Origin: an uncultured Bacteroidota bacterium
Lineage (GTDB): Bacteria > Bacteroidota > Bacteroidia > Flavobacteriales > Flavobacteriaceae
Assembly (NCBI GenBank): GCA_902590705.1
Contig: CACIXU010000008.1
Span: forward strand, 1-64,000
Direction of reading: 5' to 3'
Length of the DNA stretch: 64,000 nucleotides
How positions within the stretch are numbered: position 1 is the stretch's first letter; every line of letters starts with the position of its first letter. Both the position numbers and the translations under genes were made by a program. Below are positions 27,471 through 38,700 of this stretch, in pieces. The notes beneath the pieces were generated by a model, which had not been told where the DNA came from, ran no database searches, and saw only the letters and a list, made by a program, of their open reading frames with translations.

Positions 27471-28108
27471 ATGTTTTTAATCAGCAAAGCAATATCCTCT
27501 TTTAGCTGTTTCATTTCAAGTTTTAGTGTAGCATTGTAGATTCCCCTTAAACGTAATTTTTTATCAACTAAAACTACGTGTTCAGTATGGAGAAATTCGC
27601 TACTATCCTTTGTGAAGCCCAAATTTTTTTCAGCAAAATAGGATTTTCGTGCCAGTTTATAAATTTCACTTTTTTTACCAGTCAGTAGGTGCCAGTTTTT
27701 AGCCGTTATACCGTAACTTTTTGCAAACGACTGAAGTTTTGGTATTGAATCTATCCATGGCGTTACAGAGAAGGATATCATTAAAAATTCAGGATGATTT
27801 TTATAGGCCTCTGAAACTATTTTTAAATTATTAGTCATTATTGGGCATATGCTTGTGCAGCTTGTAAACATAAAATTCGCAATATGAACTTTACCTTTTA
27901 AATACTGATTAGAAAAATTATTTAGTTGATGACTTTTCGCCTCAAAGTTTCCAATTTTGTGGGAAATTATACTTTTGATTTCATTGGAACTATTAAGAAA
28001 ATATGGGGTGAAATCTGGGGTGTTATAATATGGTAAGTATTCGGGTTGATTATTACACTTACAAAAAATGGTTAGCAAAATTATACTATTGAATACTGTC
28101 CGATACAT
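27449..28108 (-). CDS. SCO1/SenC family lipoprotein (copper chaperone/thioredoxin-like)
   Basis: VHIANFMFTSCTSICPIMTNNLKIVSEAY (CxxxC), SFSVTPWIDSIPKLQSFAKSYGI, HTEHVVLVDKKLRLRGIYNA. Confidence 0.9.
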   Translation of the reverse strand: MYRTVFNSIILLTIFCKCNNQPEYLPYYNTPDFTPYFLNSSNEIKSIISHKIGNFEAKSHQLNNFSNQYLKGKVHIANFMFTSCTSICPIMTNNLKIVSEAYKNHPEFLMISFSVTPWIDSIPKLQSFAKSYGITAKNWHLLTGKKSEIYKLARKSYFAEKNLGFTKDSSEFLHTEHVVLVDKKLRLRGIYNATLKLEMKQLKEDIALLIKNIKPSALE

Positions 28109-28679
28109 TAATACAATTTTTAGTGCCTAACAATCCATAACGACGATTATTTTTAATAACGTAATTTGATTTCACTTCTCCATTATTGAACCACAATTTT
28201 TGACTTCCGTTTTCATATCCATTGACATAATTAAAAGATTTTATAATTTGTCCTTTTCGATTCCATTCTTTTAGACTTCCATTATATTCATCATTTTTTA
28301 AATTATATTCAAACGCCAAGCTACCATCTTCCCAATATCCAATATGAATACCCTCTTTTTTCCCATTTACATAATTTCTTTTTTCAAATATTCTATTTTT
28401 TGGATAAAATCTTACAAATTGACCATTCTTGATTCCTTTAAAATATGATCGTATATAAACAGTATCTAGACCATTTTCATGCAATTTAAATACCCTGCCT
28501 GTAAAGGGAGTTTTATTTTTGAAAAAGATCCCATTTTTTGAATGAAAATTAAAGATTTGTTCATTGAAAGCCATTACTTCTTTGGAATCTAAATCTATGC
28601 AACCAAAAATAAGTAGCAGTAAAAGGGCATAGCATCTATTGAGATACTGTTCCAGGGGAACCATAATATCCATTTCCAT
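28086..28679 (-). CDS. MORN-repeat/YwqK-like lipoprotein
   Basis: Repeats such as KKEGIHIGYWEDGSLAFEYNLKNDEYNGSLKEWNRKGQIIKSFNYVNGYENGSQKLWFNNG; lipobox-like LIFGC. Confidence 0.8.
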   Translation of the reverse strand: MEMDIMVPLEQYLNRCYALLLLLIFGCIDLDSKEVMAFNEQIFNFHSKNGIFFKNKTPFTGRVFKLHENGLDTVYIRSYFKGIKNGQFVRFYPKNRIFEKRNYVNGKKEGIHIGYWEDGSLAFEYNLKNDEYNGSLKEWNRKGQIIKSFNYVNGYENGSQKLWFNNGEVKSNYVIKNNRRYGLLGTKNCINVSDSIQ

Positions 28680-29487
28680 TTATGTAGGGGTCAGTATCAG
28701 TAATATGATAATGATAAATACCATCTGGATAATCAGGTGTAATATGACTATGGCCATGGTATTCGTCAAGATTTTCATTTGTAATTTTTACGTTATTTTC
28801 AAATGGACCATAAACTGGAAATCCATCTAATAAAAACCCTAATAGTGCATCTTGACCTTTATTTGAAGTTAGGTATGTTGGTTCGAGGTGATAATGATAA
28901 ACACCTTGATTTTGGGGATGACCTGCATATTGGTCAAATGAATTAATTTCATTTGTCAAAGGCTGATTATTGGGGCCTGCATATTGGTTATAAAAAGCTA
29001 CTCCATTAAGAGATACTCCGATAGAACCCAATTGAGTTGAGACTTTACTTGACGCTTCTTTAGGATTGAGGGGAATTTTAAATTTGAAATCAAATGTTTT
29101 AATTGAATTTGGATTTTGGTTAAAGTTGGTATTACTTCCGTTGTAAGGCTCATATAATTCATGATTTCTCGAGTAATATGGACTTTTATGGTCAGGAGCA
29201 CCATCAACTTCTATAACTACATTATTTCCATCCAAATAAATTCTAGATGCCGCATATATCTTTTTAAAAACTTCAGGGACCCCTTCCTCAACAACATTTG
29301 AATTATTAGTAGTTGATTCGGAAGTTTCTTGTGAATTTGAAGATGACTCCTCATTTGAATCAATCACTTCTGAAATGGATGTGCTAGAATTATTATCTAT
29401 TTGATCTTCATCATTTGAATCGCTTTTACTGCAATAAGTGAGTAGGGATATTAATGATAATATTAAAAGTTTATTTGTAAATTTCAT
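28636..29487 (-). CDS. YHYH domain lipoprotein
   Basis: GVYHYHLEPTYL, LLGFLLDGFPVYGPFENN, YHGHSHITPDYPDGIYHYHITDTDPYINGNGYYG; lipobox-like LLTYC. Confidence 0.88.
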   Translation of the reverse strand: MKFTNKLLILSLISLLTYCSKSDSNDEDQIDNNSSTSISEVIDSNEESSSNSQETSESTTNNSNVVEEGVPEVFKKIYAASRIYLDGNNVVIEVDGAPDHKSPYYSRNHELYEPYNGSNTNFNQNPNSIKTFDFKFKIPLNPKEASSKVSTQLGSIGVSLNGVAFYNQYAGPNNQPLTNEINSFDQYAGHPQNQGVYHYHLEPTYLTSNKGQDALLGFLLDGFPVYGPFENNVKITNENLDEYHGHSHITPDYPDGIYHYHITDTDPYINGNGYYGSPGTVSQ

Positions 29488-29537
29488 ATGGTTAATTTAA
29501 TCATGAAATTACCAAATAAAAAAGACAAATCCATCTT

Positions 29538-31673
29538 TTAATATCGAATAATTTTAAACTCAGTTTTTCTGTTAAGCTTATGCTGATCCTCGGTTAAACT
29601 ACAACATTCACAACGACTTACCCAAGTTTCAATGCCTACATTTTTAAGTTTATTATATATTTTTTTTGCCTCAAAAGCTGTATTAGCTTGACCCATAATT
29701 ATTTGATATAAGCCATCAATATTTACATTTATTTCTGCATTATGCCCATTAGATATAAACTCTTTTTTCCTCTCCTCAGCGTGCTTTAATGATTCAAAAG
29801 TACCCCCTAAAATTATATAATCTTTCGTATCATTTCCTTCAATACGATCTTCGCCGTAACCTTTACCAAAAACTCTTTCAGGCTTCTCAATAGCATTTTT
29901 AACGTAATTTATAATTGTCTGGTTTCTCTGTTCTGACAACTCTAGATTATATTTCCTTTTTCCTCTACAATCAGAATAAGAACTAACCTGCACAACTAAT
30001 TGAGGGTTTTGATTCATTGCTAAAGCAACAGCATCTACACGATTTTTATAGTTTAACAGCAGATTAGAGTCATTATAATTATAGTATATAGGGAGGAAGG
30101 TTTGTTGTAAATTTTTAGGAAGTTGATCTAATGAAATGGTAGATCTATCAAGAATAACTTTTACAGGGTTTGACTTTCCATATTTACTATTAATAACATA
30201 AGAAAATGAATCAATTTCTTTTAGTGGTGCATTATTTTTATATAGAAATGATCCATTAGAATTAAGTTTAATTTTTCCATGTTTTACGTTTTGACTCAAT
30301 TCAATTTTTTTTTGAAATAAAGCAGTTAATGGATCATTTGCAAAAAGTTGTTTCTCATCATTCACCAAAACACCGTTTGTGCTAACGATTAAGGTGTCCG
30401 TGGGGCTATAAGTGTATTTATCTGGTAAACCATCAATTTTGGGAGTAAAACGAAATCCATACAAATCATCATCTCCTTTTCCATTCGGGCGGTTTGAACT
30501 TAGAAAACCATAGTCCAATCCATTATTCAGATAGAAAGAAAAATCATCATTAGCACCATTAAATGGATTTGGTAAATTTCTAACATGCCATCGAGTATCA
30601 ATAGAATTAATCGCAAGTTTTAGATTCATTTTACCTGCATCACTTTTGGAGCTGTAAAAAAGAAACTTTTTATCATAAACAAACGGGAAAATTTCATCTG
30701 CTGGGGTATTAATGTCTGGCCCCAAGTTAACAGGTACTCCAAAGCTATTATTTGGTAAAATGGAAACATAATACAAATCCATTCCACCATAACCTCCTGG
30801 CCTATCACTTGAAAAATATAATCTTCTGTTTTTTGGACTTACGGCAGGATGTAAAGTTGAGTAGCCATTCAAATTGATGGATAGTGGACTTGCAATTTTT
30901 TCATCTATTTCACTATAATTCATGGAGTATAAGTCTAGTTGAATAAGATCTTCTTTTTTGTAATTTCCAGAACTTCTAGTAAAATAAAATTGATTGTTTA
31001 ACTCATCCCAGCTAGCTGGACCATCTTGGAAAACAGAATTTATCCCCTCAGGATAAGGGGTTCCTTCGTCAACTTTAAGCTCCTTGGAATTAAATTTAGC
31101 ATGGTATAGATTATAAATATCAGAATCAGATTTTATTCTTTTATTTAGCCCTTGATTGTATTTTTTAGATTGTTTTTTGGTGTAAATAAGTTCCGTTTTA
31201 TCTTTATTTTCCAATAAATAAGCCCCAAATTCAGATTCTGTTGTGTTAATATTTAGGTTTACTAAATTATATGAACTTTCTCTATCCGCAGATGGTTTGA
31301 TGATCATATCTGTTATTGGTAATCTGAGAGCTTTCTCTCTATATTCATTCTTCAAACTTTCGTTTTCAGTGATATAGCTTGCAAAGTGATAATAGTCAAG
31401 AACTACTGCGTCATCAGAATCGACTAAAGGTCGAAGGATTTTTTCGGCCTTTTTTAAATTCCCTAACCTAGCATAAGACTTGGCAAAATTACGTCTCGCA
31501 TCGTGAGGAATGTTATCGTCAAGGCTCAAATATTTTGAGATTGCGGTTTTATAATTTTCATTTATAAAATAGTAGTTAGCCCATTCGATTGTTCGATTAA
31601 GCTGTAAATTACTTTGACCAAACATTTGACAAAAAACAAATAGCCCTGAAAATAAAAAACCTTTTTTCATCAT
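29538..31673 (-). CDS. OmpA family protein with TPR, PD40, Ig-like (Big_9-like) and SPOR-like segments
   Basis: LYFSSDRPGGYGGMDLYYVSI; HGKIKLNSNGSFLYKNNAPLKEIDSFSYVI; VQVSSYSDCRGKRKYNLELSEQRNQTIINYV...HKLNRKTEFKI. Confidence 0.9.
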   Translation of the reverse strand: MMKKGFLFSGLFVFCQMFGQSNLQLNRTIEWANYYFINENYKTAISKYLSLDDNIPHDARRNFAKSYARLGNLKKAEKILRPLVDSDDAVVLDYYHFASYITENESLKNEYREKALRLPITDMIIKPSADRESSYNLVNLNINTTESEFGAYLLENKDKTELIYTKKQSKKYNQGLNKRIKSDSDIYNLYHAKFNSKELKVDEGTPYPEGINSVFQDGPASWDELNNQFYFTRSSGNYKKEDLIQLDLYSMNYSEIDEKIASPLSINLNGYSTLHPAVSPKNRRLYFSSDRPGGYGGMDLYYVSILPNNSFGVPVNLGPDINTPADEIFPFVYDKKFLFYSSKSDAGKMNLKLAINSIDTRWHVRNLPNPFNGANDDFSFYLNNGLDYGFLSSNRPNGKGDDDLYGFRFTPKIDGLPDKYTYSPTDTLIVSTNGVLVNDEKQLFANDPLTALFQKKIELSQNVKHGKIKLNSNGSFLYKNNAPLKEIDSFSYVINSKYGKSNPVKVILDRSTISLDQLPKNLQQTFLPIYYNYNDSNLLLNYKNRVDAVALAMNQNPQLVVQVSSYSDCRGKRKYNLELSEQRNQTIINYVKNAIEKPERVFGKGYGEDRIEGNDTKDYIILGGTFESLKHAEERKKEFISNGHNAEINVNIDGLYQIIMGQANTAFEAKKIYNKLKNVGIETWVSRCECCSLTEDQHKLNRKTEFKIIRY

Positions 31674-32614
31674 TAGAATATTCTGGGTGAACGAAGAATA
31701 TTTTTAACTGTGGGTATCAAATCAAATCGCATCATTAATTCATGAGTTGAGTGGTTTACATTTATATATTTGCCAAGGGATGAGGTATTGAAGGAATAGC
31801 CCAATGAAACCGTTTTACTCAAATGAATTCCAGCGATTATTCCGAAACCTCCTCCAAATTTTGATCTAGGGAGTACACCTGTAAAAGTAGACCTTAGTTG
31901 TGGTCCGATCCAAAAAGTGTTTTTGAAAAACATGATTGTACTATAATCATATCCATAAGGAGCTCCAGTTGTATGTTTTACTAATAAACTGGGCTTTAAT
32001 TTCAATCCTTCTGATAAATTTATGATGCATCCAAATATACCATAATAATGTCTTTGTATGTTAAAACTTTCATTTTCAATAAACCATGGAATTGAAAGTC
32101 CCGCATACCATTTTGGTCTATGGTAATACATTCCAAATCCAATATTTGACTTGAACTCTCCCTCACCATCAAAAACAAACGAATTATCACCAACATCTGT
32201 GGTGCGAATAATTGACTGATCAAAATCATAATTGACAACACCTAACTTGATTCCAATTGACAAAAAAGCTTTTTCTAAAGCTAAGTGATATGCTAGGTCT
32301 AGTGCTACTCTTGAACTAGTCATTGGACCTATTATATCATTTACTCCGCTCAATCCAAAACCAATATTTTTTGAAGTCATCTTGTGGTTAAAGGTAAAAG
32401 CCTGAGACTCTGGAGCACCATCAAAATTTAACCATTGACTACGATGAAGAATTGTGAAATTAGTGTATTCCTTAGATCCAGCATAACCAGGATTAAGACT
32501 TTGGTGGTTAAACATATATTGAGAAAAAATAACTTCTTGTTGCCCATTAACTTGAATTAATTGGAGACAAAGTAAGTAGAAAACAATAGATTTTAACTGT
32601 ATTTTCACAAACAT
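31673..32614 (-). CDS. PorP/SprF family type IX secretion system outer membrane protein
   Basis: QQEVIFSQYMFNHQSLNPGYAGSKEYTNFTILHRSQWLNFDGAPESQAFTFN. Confidence 0.9.
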   Translation of the reverse strand: MFVKIQLKSIVFYLLCLQLIQVNGQQEVIFSQYMFNHQSLNPGYAGSKEYTNFTILHRSQWLNFDGAPESQAFTFNHKMTSKNIGFGLSGVNDIIGPMTSSRVALDLAYHLALEKAFLSIGIKLGVVNYDFDQSIIRTTDVGDNSFVFDGEGEFKSNIGFGMYYHRPKWYAGLSIPWFIENESFNIQRHYYGIFGCIINLSEGLKLKPSLLVKHTTGAPYGYDYSTIMFFKNTFWIGPQLRSTFTGVLPRSKFGGGFGIIAGIHLSKTVSLGYSFNTSSLGKYINVNHSTHELMMRFDLIPTVKNILRSPRIF

Positions 32615-32745
32615 TAAATATATTAATAATTTGACATATGAATTAAAATAGTATAGATCACATGATTATATTTTGAAATGTTATTTTAATAAATAACTTT
32701 ACGTTCTATCTTTAATAGCTTCAATAGTAAATAATAAATTTTATT

Positions 32746-35700
32746 ATGAATGTAATTCAGTTGAGAACTTTTACACTCTTTTTTGTAATACTCAATTTTC
32801 ATTCAATAAAAGCTCAGCTTAGTAAAGTTCATTACATTCCCCCTATAGCAGCTCATCCTGCCTCGGGTTCAAATGCATATCCAAGAGATCAATACATTTA
32901 TATATCTACTCCCTCAAATGTTGATGTGAGTTATAGTATTCAACCAGTTGGCTCTCTCCCTAGTAGCTATATCTCTGGTGTTGTTTCAAATACCAGTCCA
33001 AATGTCCATTATATTGGAGAGGGCTCCACAAATTTTGCAATAGTGAATAGTGATTTTTATGGAGGAAGAGTTTTGGATGATAAAGGTTATATTATAACCT
33101 CTGATTCCCCTATCTATGTTGCCGTTCGTCTTCGAGCATCTTCTCGAAATGGAGGAAATTTCCCTCAGGCAGGAGCTTTAGTTAGTAAGGGATTATCTGC
33201 ATTAGGGACCTCTTTTAGGACAGGGACTTTTACCAGTGAAAACCCTGACACCGGAAGTGGAGCTAATTATTTGAATTTTATTTCGATAATGGCAACTGAA
33301 AACAATACAAATATAATATTTGATAATCTGGTAAAAGGATTAATATTAAAAAACATTACGACTCCTTCTGGTGCAGGAACATTTTCCTTGACAACAAATT
33401 TAAGTAAAGGGGAGAGCTACCTAATCTCGGCAGAAGCTGAAGATTCGGTATTTAATCAGGATGGTTTAATCGGGGTATCAATAACTTCGGACAAGCCAAT
33501 TGTTGTTAATTCAGGCTCTGCAAACGGAAGTTTTCACGATGGCGGTGGAAGAGATTATGGAATTGATCAAATTGTTGGGGCAGATAAAATAGGTATGGAG
33601 TATGTTTTTGTAAAAGGTAATGGATCTAACGGATGGGAAAATGTCTTGATTGTTGCAAACGAAGATGACACTGATATTTATCTGGATGGGGATCTATCAG
33701 TTGTATTTGCCAATTTAGCTAAAGCCGGGGACTATGTTTTAATAGAGGGAAATGAATATAGTAATGGAGGATCAAATAGAACGCTATATGTTAGTTCATC
33801 TAAAAATGTTTATGCTTGGCAAGGAATAGGACTTGGAAGCGAGGCTAACCAAGGGATGTTTTTTGTTCCACCATTGTCATGTCAAAGCCAAGGAGAGGTT
33901 AATAATATCCCCTTGATAGAATACATAGGAACATCTTATTTTGGTGGATATGTTACTGTTGTGACTAACAGTACAGCCACGGTAACCTTTTCAGATTTTA
34001 ATAATTCAAATATGTCTCTAGATGATTCAAGTTTTTCAGGAGGAGTTAATGTAACCGGACCAGAGTCAATTGATGGCGCGGACTATAAGGCATATATCAT
34101 TCAAAATTTAAGAGGTAATGTATCAGTTGAATCTAGTGGTGAGCTATATTGTGCTTATTATAATCAAAATGGAGCCGCAACTTCAGGTGGATTCTATTCA
34201 GGCTTTATCTCTCCTCCAGAGACTGTGATTAGGGCTCCAAACCTATCAGGGGAAAAGTGTCTTCCAAATATTGAATTATTTGGATCTGGATTAGAAGCTT
34301 ACGATAGTTTTACTTGGATGTACAATAATGGTAGTGGGTATGTTGATCTTGGAGTAAACACTAATCCTTATCAACCTTTAAACCCTGGTTCTTACAAAAT
34401 AAAGGCTCAAAAAAGCTGTGGTGGAGTAACTTCATTTGCCTTTTCTGAACCAGCTGTTGTAAGTAACTGTCCTGATGATTTTGATGGCGATGGAGTAAAT
34501 GATAATATTGATCTCGATATTGATAATGATGGCATTTTTAATGAATATGAGTCGTCAGGAACATATGATTTAGATCTTTCAGATCTTTTAGACCCTCTGA
34601 TTTCCCTTCCAGATTCTTCAACAATGAGCGGAGAATTTACCGTTACTTCAGGATTTACAGGGAATGATAGTGAAATTGAACAAACGGTACAAGGTGATAT
34701 TGCATCACTGGTTCAAATAGGGCCAAATTATGAAAATACCTTAGAATTTGATTTTAACGATAAGGTTAACTTTATGTTCACTCACTCAGTTGTTACAACT
34801 CACGACATTATAGAAAATGAAATATTCATACTATCTACATCGCTTCCAACCCAAAGTCTATCTGTTTTAGACCCTGATAATATTTTATTAATTGATACAA
34901 ACTATGATAACATTTATGAATCTGGAGTTGGACTTTATTCAGCAAATGAAATAAGATTTAAGTTTAATCCTAGTCCAAACGGAAATACACCTTTCGCTTT
35001 TTATGGTCAAAACATGGATAATATCAAATTGAAACACATAAATAATAATTCAAGTGAAGTTTCCTTAATTAGATTTAATTTATCATTACATCAATATTCT
35101 TTGGATACGGATAACGATGGGGTTCCAGATTCATATGATTTAGATAGTGATAGCGACGGATGTAGCGATGTAATTGAAGCTGGGTATTCAGATACTGATA
35201 ACCCACCAGATGGCATTTTATCAAATTCACCAGTTTCAGTAAATAGTCTTGGTCAAGTAGCAGGGAATGATGGTTACACCCTCCCAAGAGATGGAGACAG
35301 TAATGGCATTTATGATTTTCAAGAAATTGGGCAACCTCTTGATTTATCAAATATCACAACTCATCCTCAGTCTCAGAGCGTATGTATTGGTGAAACTTTT
35401 AATATTTTGGCAGAGACAAATGTTCAAAGTGCTGTCTTCTCTTGGCAAGTTTATGATGGGAGTGAGTGGATAGATATTTCGGATAATTCTATTTACCAAA
35501 ATTCAAATTCAAATAATTTGGAAATAACCCCGAGTGATTCTAGTTTTGATAGTTTTAGATATAGAGCGAAAATTGCTAACCCAGCTTTTCTATGCAGCCC
35601 TATTAGCTCTAATGAGGCTACCTTAAGTATATTACCCCCTAAAACATTTACATTATCAGACAATGAGATTACCATTGCTGAAACTGATTCACCGACAACT

Positions 35701-38700
35701 TTTCAAATCGCTCTTGACAGCCCCCCCATAGCAGATGTTACAGTTAGCTTCTCTAATCCAGATATATCTGAAGCACTTTTTTCTCCTACTTTTATAACTT
35801 TTACACCCGTAAATTGGAATATTAACCAACAGATAACTATTACTCCAAAGACTGATGGGCTAATAGACGGAGATCAAGTTTTAGCCTCTCAAATTTCATT
35901 TAATTCAAACGACAAGTGTTTTTCAAATATAACTGGAGAGACTGTAACTATTACAGTTCAAGATGTTAATGCTGCAGATTTTAAAATCATTACAATCGAT
36001 AATCTATCGGATGAGAATGGAGATGAAGCTTCTTTTACTATTGAGCTTATGTCACAGCCCACAGGTATAGTTGAACTTTTTTTAAATTCAAGTGACTTAA
36101 CAGAAGGAAGCCTTGCTATTGACAAAATAACTTTTAATCCCTCCAATTGGAATATTCCTCAAGTTATATCAGTAGAAGGACTTCCTGATCCAATTCCATT
36201 TAAAGATGGAAATATAGATTATAAAATTATTACCGGAAATGTAAGTTCAACAGATCCTGAATATAATGCCATGGATGGAACTACTATTGATGATGTTAAC
36301 CTCACGAATCAAGATAATGAAGGCCCGGGTATTGAGTTGATTGTAGTTGGTGGAGTCCAAAACACAAACGAAAGTGGTAAAAGTTTTGATGTTCAATTTA
36401 ACCTTCTTTCGAGGCCGCTTGATGGAGGGTCTGTGAATTTTAGTTTACAAATCTCTGGGGATCAAGACGAGGTTTCATTATCCTCAACTGAAATTACTAT
36501 TTTAAATGAAGATTGGAATAAACCTTTCAATAATCAGATAACCATTTCTGGGCTTGACGATGAACTTATAGATGGGGACATTTTTCTAGTTCTAGAGACG
36601 GGAAACCCAGTTTCATCAGATATAGTATATGATTCTCTTGATGAATTTGATGTTGCAGATTTAATATTCAGAAATTTAGATAACGATCAGGCTGGATTTA
36701 GCCTTGGTTCAATCTCAAATAACTTGAGTGAGGATGAGAATATAGCTAACTTTTTTGTTAGACTTGACATTGAGCCTAATCAAGATGTCTACCTAAACTT
36801 AAGTTCAAATGATCCTTCTGAGGTGAAAGTTGATTTACAATATCAAGAATTACATTTCACCCCACTAAATTGGAACATTCCTCAAACAGTTATTGTTAGA
36901 GGGGTTGATGATTCATTTATTGATGGTGATCAATTAACTCAAATTTCGGTTGGAGTGAAGGAAAACTCTGACCCTAATTTCATTTCAGAACCTAATCAGT
37001 CAGTTGATGTAATTAATATTGATAACGATAACGCAGAAATAATTTTAACTCTAATTGATCCTCTAACCAGTGAGGACGGGGATAAAGGTAATTTTACTGT
37101 TCAATTAGGAGCGCCCCCAACCTCAGAGGTAGAACTTGTTTTTTCAAGTTCCAATATTGATGAAGGGGTTGTGAGTGAAACCTTTATATTTAGTTCACTA
37201 AATTGGGATCAACCACAAGAGGTTGCAGTAACTGGAATGGATGAATTAATTCCTATTGCGGACGGTGCTGTAAACTATCAGGTTTATATTTCATCAATTA
37301 TCTCCAGTGATCAACATTACAATCAATTAAATCCATATGACATAGCTCCACTAAATTTTATTAATCAAGATAATGATTTCGCTTCGGTAATTATAAATCT
37401 AATTGAAAATGATTTTACATCCAGTGAGTCTGGTGATCAAGTTAAAATTGAATTTTCTCTTAACTCAAAACCTACAGAAGATGCATCAGTAACAATTCCT
37501 ATTTCATTATTTGAAAACGAGGATGAAATTGAATTACCTAAAAACGAAATAATTATTGAAAATCAAAATTGGGATAAACCCGAATCAAATCAGATTATAC
37601 TAACTGGCTTAGACGATGTTATCTTAGATGGCGATCAAAGTATAAACTTTATAACAGGAGATCCAAAATCCAACGACATTAACTATGATAGTCTGAATGC
37701 TTCCTCTGTGGCAAACTTAATTTTGCAAAATCAAGACAATGATTATGCTGGATTGGTTTTATCAGGAGACGTTAAACCAGTTGGAACAAATCTTGAAGGG
37801 TCTAATATTTCAAATTACGAATTAACAAAGTCTACTTCAGAATCTGGGGATACTGTAAATTTTAAGGTTAAATTAACTGTTCAGCCTACTTCAGATGTCA
37901 CCTTTTTTTCAACGTCAGGTGATATCACTGAGGTAGGAGTTATTGAAAATCAGATAACCTTTACTCCTGAAAATTGGAATGTAGACCAAGAAATTACTAT
38001 TTATGGGATAGATGATATATTATATGACGGGGATATAAAAACAAACTTATTTCTATCGGTAGATACTTTTACTTTAGATATAAATTATAAAAAAATAGAG
38101 GATATTATTATTCAATTAACCAATTTGGAAAACGATATTGACCTGGATGGAGATGGACTTCACCACTATTTTGATAATTGTCCCGAGATATTTAACCCCA
38201 ACCAGGAAGACCTTGATCTTGATGGAATAGGTGATTTTTGTGATCAAGATATAGATGGAGATGGCGTGACCAATCAACAGGAAGAAATTGATCGAACTGA
38301 CCCCTATGAAAATTGTGATTTTATATTTAATAGTATTACCCTAAATATTACTTCTCCAATGGATTGTGACAATGATGGAGTTAAAGATGAAATTGATTTA
38401 GATGATGACAATGATGGAATATTAGATACCGTGGAAACCAGTGCTGATTTCGATCAAAATGGAAGGATTAATAGTTTAGATTTAGATAGCGATGGAGATG
38501 GTTGTTATGATGTTTCCGAGGCAGGATTCTTAGATCCTGATAAAGATGGTTTGTTAGGATCAAGCCCTGTAATAGTTGATGAATTTGGTAAAGTGATTTC
38601 AGCTGTTGGTTATCTTTCTCCAAACGATTTAAATAATTCCTCAGAATATGATTTTCTAGAATTACCTCAAGCGATAGAAATCACAAAGCAACCTTTACAA

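Noticed and set aside
28998-29207. Minus-strand 69-aa ORF overlapping the YHYH gene
   Set aside because: Same-strand alternative frame within a well-supported gene; no family features.
35075-35675. Small ORFs (both strands) within the second giant surface protein
   Set aside because: Overlap a well-supported long ORF with recognisable domains.
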